From an uncultured Pelagibacteraceae bacterium (GTDB lineage: Bacteria > Pseudomonadota > Alphaproteobacteria > Pelagibacterales > Pelagibacteraceae): a stretch of DNA of 50,824 nt. Of this stretch, positions 33,141 to 43,301 are shown in pieces (position 1 is the first letter of the stretch; each line of letters starts with the position of its first letter). Where the stretch lies: positions 1 to 50,824 of the forward strand of contig CACEJN010000003.1 of the NCBI GenBank assembly GCA_902559935.1, written 5' to 3'. Under the pieces are notes generated by a model. The model saw only the letters and a program-made list of their open reading frames with translations, was not told the origin of the DNA and ran no database searches. The translations under genes were made by a program, and so were the position numbers.

Positions 33141-34674
33141 AAATTATTATATTACCACGCCTATTTACTACCCATCAGCTAAGCCTCATATGGGTCATGC
33201 ATATTCAAGCATTATAGCAGATTTTTTTGCAAGATTTAAAATAATTGATAATTATCAGGTTCATTTTCTTACTGGTACAGACGAACATGGATTAAAAATT
33301 CAAAGATCTGCGGAAAAAGCAGGGAAAGATCCTCTAGCATTTTGTGATCAAATTAGTCAAACCTTTAGAGATCTTTCGGATACTTTAAATTTATCTAATA
33401 CTGATTTTATAAGAACTACAGAAGATAGACATAAAAAAACAGTTCAACATCTTTGGAATAAACTTGAGAAAAATGATGATATATACTTATCAAACTATTC
33501 TGGATGGTATTCAGTATCTGATGAAGCCTTTTATAACGAAGACGAAATTGAGGAATTAGATGGAAAAAAAATTGCTATATCATCAAAATCTCATGTTGAA
33601 TGGATTGAGGAAGAATCTTATTTTTTTAGACTTTCAAAATGGGAAAAACCTTTACTAGAATATTATGAAGCTAATCCAGATTTCATTTCTCCTCAATCTA
33701 GAAAAAATGAAGTTATTAGTTTTGTAAAAAGTGGTCTTAAAGATCTTTCGGTAAGTAGAAAAAGTTTTTCATGGGGTATACCTGTTCCAAATAATGAAAA
33801 CCATGTAATATATGTTTGGCTAGATGCTTTAACTAATTATTTAAGTGCATTAAATTATCCAAATACAGATGATGATTTGTTTAAAAAATTTTGGCCAGCT
33901 TCAATACATTTAATTGGAAAAGATATACTCAGATTTCATGCTGTTTATTGGCCTGCTTTTTTATTAGCAGCAAAAATTGATTTACCAAAGAGAGTTTATG
34001 GCCATGGATGGATATTATCAGGGGAAGAAAAAATGTCTAAATCTAAAGGAAATATTCTTGATCCACTTGAAATAATTAAAGAGTACGGTCTAGATCCTTT
34101 AAGATACTACTTAATTAAAGAAGTTTCTTTTGGGAATGATGGAAATATATCTCAAGAAAGACTAGAAGATTGTATTAATAGTGATCTAGCCAACAATTAT
34201 GGAAATTTATGTCAGCGTGTAACCGCTTTTGCAATAAAAAATTGTAATGGAAAAATTCCATTAGAAGTTAAATTTCGTGATGAAGATTTATTAATACTAA
34301 ATAAGTATAAAGATAATTTAGATAATATTAGGTTTCAAATTGACAATCAAAATATTAATTTTTACATTGATTATATTGTAAATTCTCTTTTTGAAGCTAA
34401 CAAATATTTTAATGATCAAGAACCATGGAAAAAGAAAGAAGATATAATTAGATTAAATACTATTGTTTACACTACTTTAGAAATTGTAAGAAAAATAAGT
34501 TTTTTACTATATCCAATTATTCCTGAATCTTCTTTAAAGGCATTAAAGATTTTTGAGATTGAAGAAAAAAATATAAAATTAGATTCAGTTTCTAATAATG
34601 AGTATTTAACAAAAGGTAATAATATTAATAAAATAGACATACTTTTTAAAAAAATTGAGAAGAACAATGATTGA
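33133..34674 (+). CDS. metG: Methionyl-tRNA synthetase
   Basis: YYITTPIYYPSAKPHMGHAYSSI; EKMSKSKGNILDP. Confidence 0.97.
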   Translation: MDKNYYITTPIYYPSAKPHMGHAYSSIIADFFARFKIIDNYQVHFLTGTDEHGLKIQRSAEKAGKDPLAFCDQISQTFRDLSDTLNLSNTDFIRTTEDRHKKTVQHLWNKLEKNDDIYLSNYSGWYSVSDEAFYNEDEIEELDGKKIAISSKSHVEWIEEESYFFRLSKWEKPLLEYYEANPDFISPQSRKNEVISFVKSGLKDLSVSRKSFSWGIPVPNNENHVIYVWLDALTNYLSALNYPNTDDDLFKKFWPASIHLIGKDILRFHAVYWPAFLLAAKIDLPKRVYGHGWILSGEEKMSKSKGNILDPLEIIKEYGLDPLRYYLIKEVSFGNDGNISQERLEDCINSDLANNYGNLCQRVTAFAIKNCNGKIPLEVKFRDEDLLILNKYKDNLDNIRFQIDNQNINFYIDYIVNSLFEANKYFNDQEPWKKKEDIIRLNTIVYTTLEIVRKISFLLYPIIPESSLKALKIFEIEEKNIKLDSVSNNEYLTKGNNINKIDILFKKIEKNND

Positions 34675-35428
34675 TTCACACTGTCATCTAGATCACGAAC
34701 CATTATTAAGTGATTTAGCTAATGTAATACAAAGATCAAAACAAGTTGGTATAGAAAAATTACTTACTATCTCAACTTCGTTTGAAAGTTTTTCTAGAGT
34801 AAAAGATTTAATTAATAAAGATGAAATGATCTATGGTACTATTGGTATTCATCCTCATGAAAGCTCCACAGATATTATCACTTCAAAGCAGATCATTGAA
34901 AGTCTAAATGAAAATTCAAAAATTATTGGAATTGGAGAAACTGGGTTAGATTTTTATTATAATAATAGTGAAAAAGACAAGCAGATAGCAAGTTTTAAAG
35001 AACATATAGATGCATCCATAAAAACCAATATTCCATTAATTGTTCATTCAAGAGATGCAGAAAAAGAAACTTTTGATATTTTAAATGAATATAAAAATGA
35101 AAACCTTAAAATTTTGATGCATTGTTTTACAGGGTCTAAAGAATTCTCAGAAAAACTAATGACTTTAAATTCATTATTTTCAGCAAGCGGTATCATTACT
35201 TTTAAAAACTCATTGGAATTACAAGATACATTCAAATCTATTCCAATGGATAATATCTTAATTGAGACTGATAGTCCTTTTTTAGCACCCGTTCCTAAAA
35301 GAGGAAAAAAAAATGAACCATCATTCATTGATTTTACTGCTGCAAAATTAGCCGAAATTAAAAATATCTCCAAAGAGGATCTTATAAAAAAAACTACAGA
35401 TAACTTTAATAAACTATTTTTTAATTGA
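34667..35428 (+). CDS. tatD: TatD-family hydrolase
   Basis: MIDSHCHLDHE; IGIHPHES; IGETGLDFYY; ETDSPFLAP; start ATG 34667 overlaps metG end. Confidence 0.93.
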   Translation: MIDSHCHLDHEPLLSDLANVIQRSKQVGIEKLLTISTSFESFSRVKDLINKDEMIYGTIGIHPHESSTDIITSKQIIESLNENSKIIGIGETGLDFYYNNSEKDKQIASFKEHIDASIKTNIPLIVHSRDAEKETFDILNEYKNENLKILMHCFTGSKEFSEKLMTLNSLFSASGIITFKNSLELQDTFKSIPMDNILIETDSPFLAPVPKRGKKNEPSFIDFTAAKLAEIKNISKEDLIKKTTDNFNKLFFN

Positions 35429-35433
35429 AATTA

Positions 35434-36204
35434 ATGAAATTTATTATTTTAGGCTGTGGCAGTTCAATGGGTGTACCAAGACCAGATGGTTTCTTTGGAA
35501 ATTGTGATCCTAATAATAAAAAAAATTATAGAACAAGATGTTCAGCTTTAATAAAAACCACAGATGAAAATATTCTTATAGATACGTCTCCTGATCTACG
35601 TCAACAGCTTTTAAGACATAAAATAAAAAAAATTAATAAAGTGTTGTATTCTCATATGCATGGTGATCAAACTCATGGAATAAATGATTTGAGATCTTTT
35701 TATATAAACAGCAGAAAACAAATTGATGTATATGCTGATAAATATACTTCTAAATATCTTAACTCTACATTTTCTTATATATTTAAAAGTTATTCAAAAG
35801 AATATCCTGCAACATTAAAACTTAGTAAACTTCCAAAAAAAATATATACAAAACATAATAATAAAAAAATTGGTATTCAATCAATTATGGTTGAACATGG
35901 TAAAGTAAAGTCAAATTGCTTTATTATTAATAAAAAATTAGCTTATATAAGTGATGTAAGTAAAATTTATAACAATGATCATAAATATTTTCAAAATCTT
36001 GAATATCTAATCGTCGATTGCTTGTGGTACAATTTTCATCCATCACATTTTAATTTAGAAACTTCACTAGCTGTAATAAAAAAATTCAAACCCAAAAAAG
36101 CTATTCTTACTAATTTATCACCAGTATTAGATTATAAAGTGCTTAAAAAAATGATGCCTAAAAATGTTATTCCAGCACATGATGGATTAACATTAAACTT
36201 ATAA
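35434..36204 (+). CDS. MBL-fold metallohydrolase (PhnP-like)
   Basis: LGCGSSMGVPRPDG; LIDTSPDLRQQLL; YSHMHGDQTHGINDLR. Confidence 0.88.
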   Translation: MKFIILGCGSSMGVPRPDGFFGNCDPNNKKNYRTRCSALIKTTDENILIDTSPDLRQQLLRHKIKKINKVLYSHMHGDQTHGINDLRSFYINSRKQIDVYADKYTSKYLNSTFSYIFKSYSKEYPATLKLSKLPKKIYTKHNNKKIGIQSIMVEHGKVKSNCFIINKKLAYISDVSKIYNNDHKYFQNLEYLIVDCLWYNFHPSHFNLETSLAVIKKFKPKKAILTNLSPVLDYKVLKKMMPKNVIPAHDGLTLNL

Positions 36205-36741
36205 GATATTTTCTATAGCTTTAATTATTTTTTTTGAAGTTGGTTTTGTAAATGACGCGAATGTGTCTTGAACTTTACCTTCTTTATTAATTAAAATTTT
36301 ATGAAAATTCCACTTCGGTTCCGCTGATTTACCATGATTTTCTTTTGCCCATTTAAAAAGTTCATGAGCATTTTTGCCTTTTACCTCAGTCAATGTTGTC
36401 AGAGGGAAGTTAATATTAAAATTAACTTCACAGAATTCTTTAATATCTGCATTGTTATTTTTTTCTTGATTAAACGAATTAGATGGCACACCTAGAACAA
36501 TCAAACCTTTTTCTTTATATAAATCCCACAATTCCTGCAATTCATCATATTGTTTTGTAAATCCACAATAGCTAGCTGTATTTACAACTAAAATAATTTT
36601 ATTTTTATAATCTTCAAAGTTTATTGTTTCACCTGTTATACTTTCTATACTGAAATCATAAAACTTTTTTTCATAATTTGCTGTTGCAGAGGATTTAAAT
36701 ATAAACATAAGTATAGAAAATAGAAAAATTACTTTTCTCAT
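36199..36741 (-). CDS. Glutathione peroxidase family protein, exported
   Basis: VVNTASYCGFTKQYDELQ; GVPSNSFNQE; WNFHKILINKEG. Confidence 0.9.
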   Translation of the reverse strand: MRKVIFLFSILMFIFKSSATANYEKKFYDFSIESITGETINFEDYKNKIILVVNTASYCGFTKQYDELQELWDLYKEKGLIVLGVPSNSFNQEKNNNADIKEFCEVNFNINFPLTTLTEVKGKNAHELFKWAKENHGKSAEPKWNFHKILINKEGKVQDTFASFTKPTSKKIIKAIENIL

Positions 36742-37919
36742 TTGTTAGGTTTATTTGGTGTAAGTAATATTAAAAAATAACCAAATAAAGTTGATAACAA
36801 CGATCCAGTTAATACACCAATTTTTACACCATCCATATATTGCATGTTTTCTACAAAAGCTAAATTTCCAACAAATAAACTCATTGTAAAACCAATCCCA
36901 GTAAGAACTCCTACACCATAAAAATTATACCAACTTGTATCATTTGGCATTTGTGCAACTTTTAATTTTATAGATACATAAGAGAAAGCAAAAACACCTA
37001 GTTGTTTACCAAGGAATAGTCCTAGGACTATGCCTAGGGGAACCTTATCAAGTAACGATGAGAACGATAAACCTTCTAGAGATACACCTGCATTCGCAAA
37101 TGCAAATAGAGGCATTATTCCGAAAGCAACATATGGACTAATCGCATGTTCTATTTTTATTAATAAAGAAAAATCTTTTTCTTTTTTTCTATGAGGAATA
37201 GTCATTGCTAACAAAACTCCTGCAATAGTAGCATGGATCCCTGAGTTATGAGTGAAATCCCAAAGGAAGAGACCAACAACTAAATAAGGTAAGAACTTTT
37301 TAATATTGAATTTGTTAATTAACAACAAAACAATAAAAGCTAATAACATTAAAGTTAAATATTTAATGCTTAAATCACCAGAGTAGAAAAGGGCAATAAT
37401 TACTATAGCTCCCAAATCGTCAATTATAGCCAATGCTGTTAAAAATACTTTTAATGACAAAGGAACTCTTTTTCCTAACAAAGATAAAACTCCTAAAGAA
37501 AAAGCAATATCAGTAGCTGAAGGTATTGCCCATCCATTCAAAGTTTCGCTATCGCCAAGGTTGATAAAAACATAAAATAATGCTGGTACTAGCATCCCCC
37601 CTACAGCAGCTATGATAGGTAAAAGAGCTTGTTTAATATTTGAAAGCTCCCCTTGTAAAAATTCTCTTTTAATTTCTAACGTGACGAAAAAAAAGAAAAT
37701 TGCCATTAAGGCATCATTAATCCAATGTAATACAGATAATTTTAATCCAAAATTGTTAATACCTATGAATAAATATTTATTTAGAGTAGCAAAATATAAA
37801 TCTGCTAGCCCTGAGTTACTTATAAATAATGCAATTATTGCAGCAAACAATAGAACTAAACCACTTGCTGCTTCTAGTTTAAAGAACCATTTAAATGGTT
37901 TTGTTATATAATTAATCAT
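36738..37919 (-). CDS. nhaA: Na+/H+ antiporter NhaA
   Basis: FFFVTLEIKREFLQGEL; ATDIAFSLGVLSLLG; ALAIIDDLGAIVIIALFY. Confidence 0.95.
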   Translation of the reverse strand: MINYITKPFKWFFKLEAASGLVLLFAAIIALFISNSGLADLYFATLNKYLFIGINNFGLKLSVLHWINDALMAIFFFFVTLEIKREFLQGELSNIKQALLPIIAAVGGMLVPALFYVFINLGDSETLNGWAIPSATDIAFSLGVLSLLGKRVPLSLKVFLTALAIIDDLGAIVIIALFYSGDLSIKYLTLMLLAFIVLLLINKFNIKKFLPYLVVGLFLWDFTHNSGIHATIAGVLLAMTIPHRKKEKDFSLLIKIEHAISPYVAFGIMPLFAFANAGVSLEGLSFSSLLDKVPLGIVLGLFLGKQLGVFAFSYVSIKLKVAQMPNDTSWYNFYGVGVLTGIGFTMSLFVGNLAFVENMQYMDGVKIGVLTGSLLSTLFGYFLILLTPNKPNK

Positions 37920-37925
37920 AAAAAA

Positions 37926-38393
37926 TTAAACTAGGTCTATAATAAATAGTTTTAAATCTTGCAATGTTTCAAATAGGTTAAATAATATAATCTCTAATCT
38001 AGGAAACACATTAATTAGTGGGGTTTTTAGAGTATCAAGCAAAATAACTAATGCTATAAAAGATATAATAAATACAATTAAATAAGAGAAAAACTTACTT
38101 ACCTTGCTTGATGTATTTTTAGATGCATTATTATTTTTTTGCTTTTCTGAAGTTTTTTCTTTTTTTTTGTAATTTATTTCAGTCGTAATTTTTTCTTCTT
38201 TTTTTTCAGCTTTAGTTTCAATTTCCTTGTTAAAAAGTTCCTCATTCAACCTTAATGCTTCATTATTTTCTTCTTCAATTTTATAAAACCAAATATGATT
38301 GCATGATCCACATTGCAAATCCCTGCCTTCATCAGGTATTAAAGAATTATCAATTTTAAATTGCTTGTTGCAATTTGGACAAGTGATTATCAT
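37926..38393 (-). CDS. Zinc-ribbon (MJ0042-type) domain protein with one TM helix
   Basis: MIITCPNCNKQFKIDNSLIPDEGRDLQCGSCNHIW. Confidence 0.85.
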   Translation of the reverse strand: MIITCPNCNKQFKIDNSLIPDEGRDLQCGSCNHIWFYKIEEENNEALRLNEELFNKEIETKAEKKEEKITTEINYKKKEKTSEKQKNNNASKNTSSKVSKFFSYLIVFIISFIALVILLDTLKTPLINVFPRLEIILFNLFETLQDLKLFIIDLV

Positions 38394-38487
38394 GCTTCGT
38401 TATATACCAGATTTTAATCAAATTTCTTTTAATTTTGGCTTCTTTATACATTGAAATTATCAATAACTGCTGTATTAGTACTCGGAT

Positions 38488-38564
<77 letters not shown>

Positions 38565-38570
38565 TCAATT

Positions 38571-38852
38571 ATGAAAAAAGCTATTATTTACATTCCAAAT
38601 AAAAATCCGATGCAATCTGGATTAGCAAAAAATGATAAATGGATTTTAGAATTTAAAACAAAAGATCCAACAAAAAATCCTTTAATGGGCTGGGAGAGTT
38701 CATCCGATACCTATACAGAATTAAAATTAGAATTTTCTTCAAAGGAATTAGCAATTAACTATGCAAAAAAAAAGAAGATAGATTTTGAATTAATTGAGCC
38801 TCGTAAAAGAAAAACTGTAAAGAAATCCTACGCTGATAATTTTTTAAAGTAA
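38571..38852 (+). CDS. NADH dehydrogenase accessory subunit (NDUFS4-like, ETC_C1_NDUFA4 family)
   Basis: WILEFKTKDPTKNPLMGWESSSDTYTELKLEFSSKELAINYAKK. Confidence 0.85.
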   Translation: MKKAIIYIPNKNPMQSGLAKNDKWILEFKTKDPTKNPLMGWESSSDTYTELKLEFSSKELAINYAKKKKIDFELIEPRKRKTVKKSYADNFLK

Positions 38853-38855
38853 ATA

Positions 38856-39848
38856 ATGTTTAGATTTTTTACACAACGAAATTGGTTTCTATGGTCATGG
38901 TTTGGTTCTGCAATTATTTTATCATCACTTTGGATACAGGTTAAAATTGATGTTAAAATAAATGAGTGGTTTGGTGAATTTTATGACATGATTCAAAAAG
39001 CGTTAGGTGCACCAAATTCTATTACTATAGAAGAGTATTGGGCCAGCCTATTGTCATTTATTACATTGGCTGCCATGTATGTAGGAGTTGCTGTCATAGT
39101 CAGTTTTTTTACTTCACACTATTTATTCAGATGGAGAACAGCAATGGTAGAATGGTACCACAGCGTATATGACAAAGCTCGAAAAATAGAAGGAGCTGCT
39201 CAAAGAGTACAAGAAGATACAATCAAATTTTCAAGAATAATGGAGTCACTTGGAACAAGTTTAATTGAAGCATTAATGATCCTGATTGAGTTTATGCCTA
39301 TATTATTTGGTCTAAGCATTGGAATACCTATTTTCTTTTTTGGTGATTGGGATTATGGTTTAATTGTTGGTGCACTGATCTGGTCAGTAGGTGGCACAAT
39401 ATTTTTAATAGTCCTTGGTCTTATTCTAAGATTGGTTGGTGTTGAATACGATTTACAAAAAAAAGAAGCTGCATATAGAAAAATCCTTGTAATAGCTGAA
39501 GATGACGGAACTGTAAGACCAAAAACTATTGAAGAATTATTTGATGGTGTAAGAAGTATTCATTTTTTAAGTTATATCAGGTACTTATATTTTAATATTG
39601 GAAGAATTGCCTATCTACAAGCTAATGTTTTATCGGCATATGTATTTTTAGCACCTGCAATTGTTGCTGGCGCTGTTACACTTGGTGTTATGCAACAAAT
39701 AATAAGAGCATTTGGAAGAGTAGAGGGATCAATGCAGTATATTTTAAAAGCATGGCCTACAATCATAGAGCTTGCTAGTGTGTATAAACGTTTAAGAGAA
39801 TTTGAGTCAAAGATTAATACTCCAGAATCAATTGAAGAAAAAATTTAA
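38856..39848 (+). CDS. SbmA/BacA-like peptide transporter
   Basis: MIQKAL...FRWRTAMVEWYHSVYDKARKIEGAAQRVQEDTIKFSRIMESLG...MQQIIRAFGRVEGSMQYILKAWPTIIELASVYKRLREFE. Confidence 0.85.
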   Translation: MFRFFTQRNWFLWSWFGSAIILSSLWIQVKIDVKINEWFGEFYDMIQKALGAPNSITIEEYWASLLSFITLAAMYVGVAVIVSFFTSHYLFRWRTAMVEWYHSVYDKARKIEGAAQRVQEDTIKFSRIMESLGTSLIEALMILIEFMPILFGLSIGIPIFFFGDWDYGLIVGALIWSVGGTIFLIVLGLILRLVGVEYDLQKKEAAYRKILVIAEDDGTVRPKTIEELFDGVRSIHFLSYIRYLYFNIGRIAYLQANVLSAYVFLAPAIVAGAVTLGVMQQIIRAFGRVEGSMQYILKAWPTIIELASVYKRLREFESKINTPESIEEKI

Positions 39849-40789
39849 TGACTATTGACAAAAGTTTTGTAGATCAATTTATAAATGTATCTTCAAAAGC
39901 AGCTTTATCTTCTTCATATTTAGTTGGTAAAAAAGATAAAATTGCTGCTGATAAAGCTGCAGTAGATTCTATGAGATCAGAGTTAAATAAAATGAACATT
40001 CGGGGAGAAATAGTTATAGGTGAAGGTGAATTAGACGAAGCACCTATGCTTTATATTGGTGAAAAAGTTGGCAATAAAAATGGACCTGAACTAGATATAG
40101 CTGTTGATCCTTTGGAAGGTACAAATTTTGCTGCAAACAATCTTCCAGGAGCACTTTCAGTAATTGCTATTTCAGAAAAAAATAACTTATTAAATGCACC
40201 TGAAACCTATATGGAGAAAATTGCATCTAGTGTAACTGAAAAAAATATTATTGATTTAGATTATTCAGTCAAAAAAAATATTAGTAATTTAAGTGACTAT
40301 TTAAATAAAAATCCTGAAAATATTACAGCATGTATACTTGATAGGCCTAGACATACTAAAATAATTGATGAACTTAAACAATTGAAAGTTAAACTGAAAT
40401 TAATTTCAGATGGTGATGTATCCGGAGCTTTATTAGTTACAGACAATAAGCACAATGTTGATATATTTTTAGGAATTGGAGGTGGGCCGGAGGGTGTATT
40501 AGCTGCCTCGGCTTTAGATACTTTTGGTTGTAGTTTTCAAGGGAGATTTTTATTTGAATCTGATGAAGATAAATCAAGAGCAAGAAAAATGGGTATAAAA
40601 GACCTAAAAAAAAAATACGAATTAAATGAAATAGTTTCTGGTGATTCTATTTTTTGTGCAACTGGTATTACTTCTGGTGACCTAGTTTCAGGTATAGAAA
40701 TTCAAGGTAATGAATTTATTTCAGAGACATTAGTTACACATAAATCATCTGGACTAAAAAAAGTCTTAAAACTGAAACAAAATATATAA
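39848..40789 (+). CDS. glpX: Fructose-1,6-bisphosphatase class II
   Basis: IRGEIVIGEGELDEAPMLYIGE; AVDPLEGTN; DGDVSGAL; GIGGGPEGVLAA. Confidence 0.95.
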   Translation: MTIDKSFVDQFINVSSKAALSSSYLVGKKDKIAADKAAVDSMRSELNKMNIRGEIVIGEGELDEAPMLYIGEKVGNKNGPELDIAVDPLEGTNFAANNLPGALSVIAISEKNNLLNAPETYMEKIASSVTEKNIIDLDYSVKKNISNLSDYLNKNPENITACILDRPRHTKIIDELKQLKVKLKLISDGDVSGALLVTDNKHNVDIFLGIGGGPEGVLAASALDTFGCSFQGRFLFESDEDKSRARKMGIKDLKKKYELNEIVSGDSIFCATGITSGDLVSGIEIQGNEFISETLVTHKSSGLKKVLKLKQNI

Positions 40790-40836
40790 TGATAAGCTTG
40801 ATTAATTATTGATTTTACAATAAAAAACAGCAATTT

Positions 40837-40911
40837 GGTCCCTTCGTCTATCGGTTAGGACACGTGGTTTTCATCCTCGAAAGAGGGGTTCGATTCCCCT
40901 AGGGACCGCCA
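40837..40911 (+). tRNA. tRNA-Glu (anticodon TTC), CCA encoded
   Basis: GGTCCCT/AGGGACC acceptor; GGTTTTCATCC anticodon arm; GGTTCGATTCC. Confidence 0.95.
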
Positions 40912-40918
40912 AAAAACA

Positions 40919-41170
40919 ATGTACCACTTTGTATATATCCTTAAAACAATGGACGGTTATATTAATAAAACATATGTTGGTTATACTACAGACGTAATTT
41001 CAAGATTAAAAAAACACAATTCATCAAAAGGAGCAAAATCTACCAGAGGTTATAAATGGAAAATAATTTACAAAAAAAGATTTTTATCAAAATCTAAAGC
41101 ATTATCATTTGAATATAACCTTAAAAAAGATAGAAAAAAAAGGTTATCCATATTAAAAGAGTTAGAATAG
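40919..41170 (+). CDS. GIY-YIG nuclease superfamily protein (UPF0213-like)
   Basis: FVYILKT...TYVGYTTDVISRLKKHNSSKGAKSTR...EYNLKK. Confidence 0.88.
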   Translation: MYHFVYILKTMDGYINKTYVGYTTDVISRLKKHNSSKGAKSTRGYKWKIIYKKRFLSKSKALSFEYNLKKDRKKRLSILKELE

Positions 41171-41177
41171 ATCGTGT

Positions 41178-43283
41178 ATGAAAATAGCAACAATACTTCC
41201 ATATAAGGAAAATTATACATATTCAAAAGCACAAGCAGCAGCAATATGGGTTTGTGATTTTTTTAAATATTCAAAATACCAAGATACAAATTTTATATTT
41301 GGAAATACCAGTACAAAAGATTACCTAACAAAAAATTATATAAATATTAAAATAAGCAATCTTAAGTCGAAACTGTCGAGTACAACTAAAGAATATTGTA
41401 AAAATATAATATATAAAATTAAAGATGAAAATTTTGACATTATTGAAATACACAATAGACCATTAATATTTAATTATTTAAAAAGAGAAGTAAATTCAAA
41501 ATATATTTTATATTTTCATAATGATCCTTTATCAATGAATGGATCAAAAACATCAAATGAAAGGTTAAATTTACTTATAAGTTTAGACAAAATAGTATTT
41601 GTAAGTAAATGGGTCCAAGATAGATTTTTTATAGATTTAGATAAAAAACTTTCTGATAAAACAGAAATTGTTTACCCAAGCATTCACAAAATAAACAAAA
41701 TAAATAAAAAAGACAAAAAAATTACATTTGTTGGAAAATTAAATACATCAAAAGGTTATGATATTTATAAAGATGCAATAACCAAAATACTAGATGAATA
41801 TAAAGATTGGAAAGCTTATTCTATTGGAGATGAAGACAGAAAAAGACCTGTTATCAATCATCACAATCATCAAGAATTAGGTTTCCTTAAACATAAAGAA
41901 GTTTTGAATTTTTTGAATAAATCAGAAATTGCCGTTGTACCGTCTAGGTGGGAAGAACCTTTTGGCAGAACTGCACTTGAATCATCATCTAGAGCATGTG
42001 CAACTATTATATCAAATAGAGGTGGGTTGCCCGAAACTACTAACCACTGCATTATTTTAAAAAAATTAAATTCAAAAGAACTGTATAAAGAAATTAAAAA
42101 ATTAATTTTAAATCCAAAAATAAGAAAAAAAATACAAAATAATGGTTTTAAGAATATTAAACATCTTGTTAAAAATAATTCTGAATTTATAGATAGAATA
42201 AGAGATAGTTTAATTCAAAATTTTAGCCTTAATTATATAAGAAATAAATTAAGAATTATAAATATATATAATACTGGACAAAAAAATTTCCATAGACTTT
42301 ACAATATTTCATTGGGAAAGAAATTTACAAATGGTTTCATAAGAAATGGGCATGATGTTCTAGAAATTAGTGATCGTGATTTTATTAGGCAAAATAGAAA
42401 TATATTCCAAGCAAAAAATATTGATAAATTTCAAAATTATTTAGTTAATACATCAAAAAATTATAATCCTGATTTAATTTTTTTTGGCCATACACAAAAT
42501 ATATCGCCTGAAACTATTAAAGAATTTAAAAATTTAAATGATAACTTGATAATTTCTCAATGGAACGAAGATCCAGTTATGAAAAGTTTAAATTATTCAA
42601 AAAAAAATATAGAAAATATTAATAAATATTCTGAAATAGTAGATCATAATTTTGTGACAACTCATCCAAGTGTTTTAAAAAAACAAAAAATTAATATAAA
42701 AAATTTACATTTTTTATTTATTCCAGTTGATAAAAATATTGAATGCTTTGATGTTTCGAAAAAAAATCCAATCAAAGACCTATTTTATGCAATGAGTCAC
42801 GGCGTTAATAGAGCAACTCTTAAAAAAGGTAAAAATGACTCAAGAATACATTTTTTAAATAATCTTATAAAAAAATTAGAAAATATTGATTATGATTTTT
42901 ATGGTTTTCAAAATAAAGAACCAATATGGGGTAACGATTTTTACAAAGCATTAATTAATTCAAAAATGGGATTAAATTTGAGCAGGGGACTCCCTACCAA
43001 ACATTACTCAAGTAATAGAATAGCTTCTCTAATGGGTAACGGATTGCTAACATTTATTGATAAGAAAACAGAACTAGATGATATGTTTAATAAGAATGAA
43101 ATAGTAATGTACGAAAACATACATGATTTAACAAATAAAATTAATTTTTATAAAAAAAATGATCATTTAAGATCGAAGATAGCATCAGCTGGACGAAAAA
43201 AATATTTTAAATTATTTAATGAACTAAAGACTACCAAATATATTATAGATAAATCTTTAGGAAAAGATGCTAATTTATATTAA
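41178..43283 (+). CDS. Two-domain glycosyltransferase: N-terminal GT4-like + C-terminal CgeB/DUF3880-like
   Basis: N half: ITFVGKLNTSKGYDIY...VPSRWEEPFGRTALESSSRACATIISNRGGLPE; C half: NPDLIFFGH...SKMGLNLSRGLPTKHYSSNRIASLMGNGLLTF. Confidence 0.8.
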   Translation: MKIATILPYKENYTYSKAQAAAIWVCDFFKYSKYQDTNFIFGNTSTKDYLTKNYINIKISNLKSKLSSTTKEYCKNIIYKIKDENFDIIEIHNRPLIFNYLKREVNSKYILYFHNDPLSMNGSKTSNERLNLLISLDKIVFVSKWVQDRFFIDLDKKLSDKTEIVYPSIHKINKINKKDKKITFVGKLNTSKGYDIYKDAITKILDEYKDWKAYSIGDEDRKRPVINHHNHQELGFLKHKEVLNFLNKSEIAVVPSRWEEPFGRTALESSSRACATIISNRGGLPETTNHCIILKKLNSKELYKEIKKLILNPKIRKKIQNNGFKNIKHLVKNNSEFIDRIRDSLIQNFSLNYIRNKLRIINIYNTGQKNFHRLYNISLGKKFTNGFIRNGHDVLEISDRDFIRQNRNIFQAKNIDKFQNYLVNTSKNYNPDLIFFGHTQNISPETIKEFKNLNDNLIISQWNEDPVMKSLNYSKKNIENINKYSEIVDHNFVTTHPSVLKKQKINIKNLHFLFIPVDKNIECFDVSKKNPIKDLFYAMSHGVNRATLKKGKNDSRIHFLNNLIKKLENIDYDFYGFQNKEPIWGNDFYKALINSKMGLNLSRGLPTKHYSSNRIASLMGNGLLTFIDKKTELDDMFNKNEIVMYENIHDLTNKINFYKKNDHLRSKIASAGRKKYFKLFNELKTTKYIIDKSLGKDANLY

Positions 43284-43301
43284 TTAAATTTTAACTTATT
43301 T

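Noticed and set aside
37016-37031. 16-nt perfect palindrome ATAGTCCTAGGACTAT
   Set aside because: Lies inside nhaA coding GIVLGLFLG; codon usage on repeated Leu-Gly can explain it and no function is supported.
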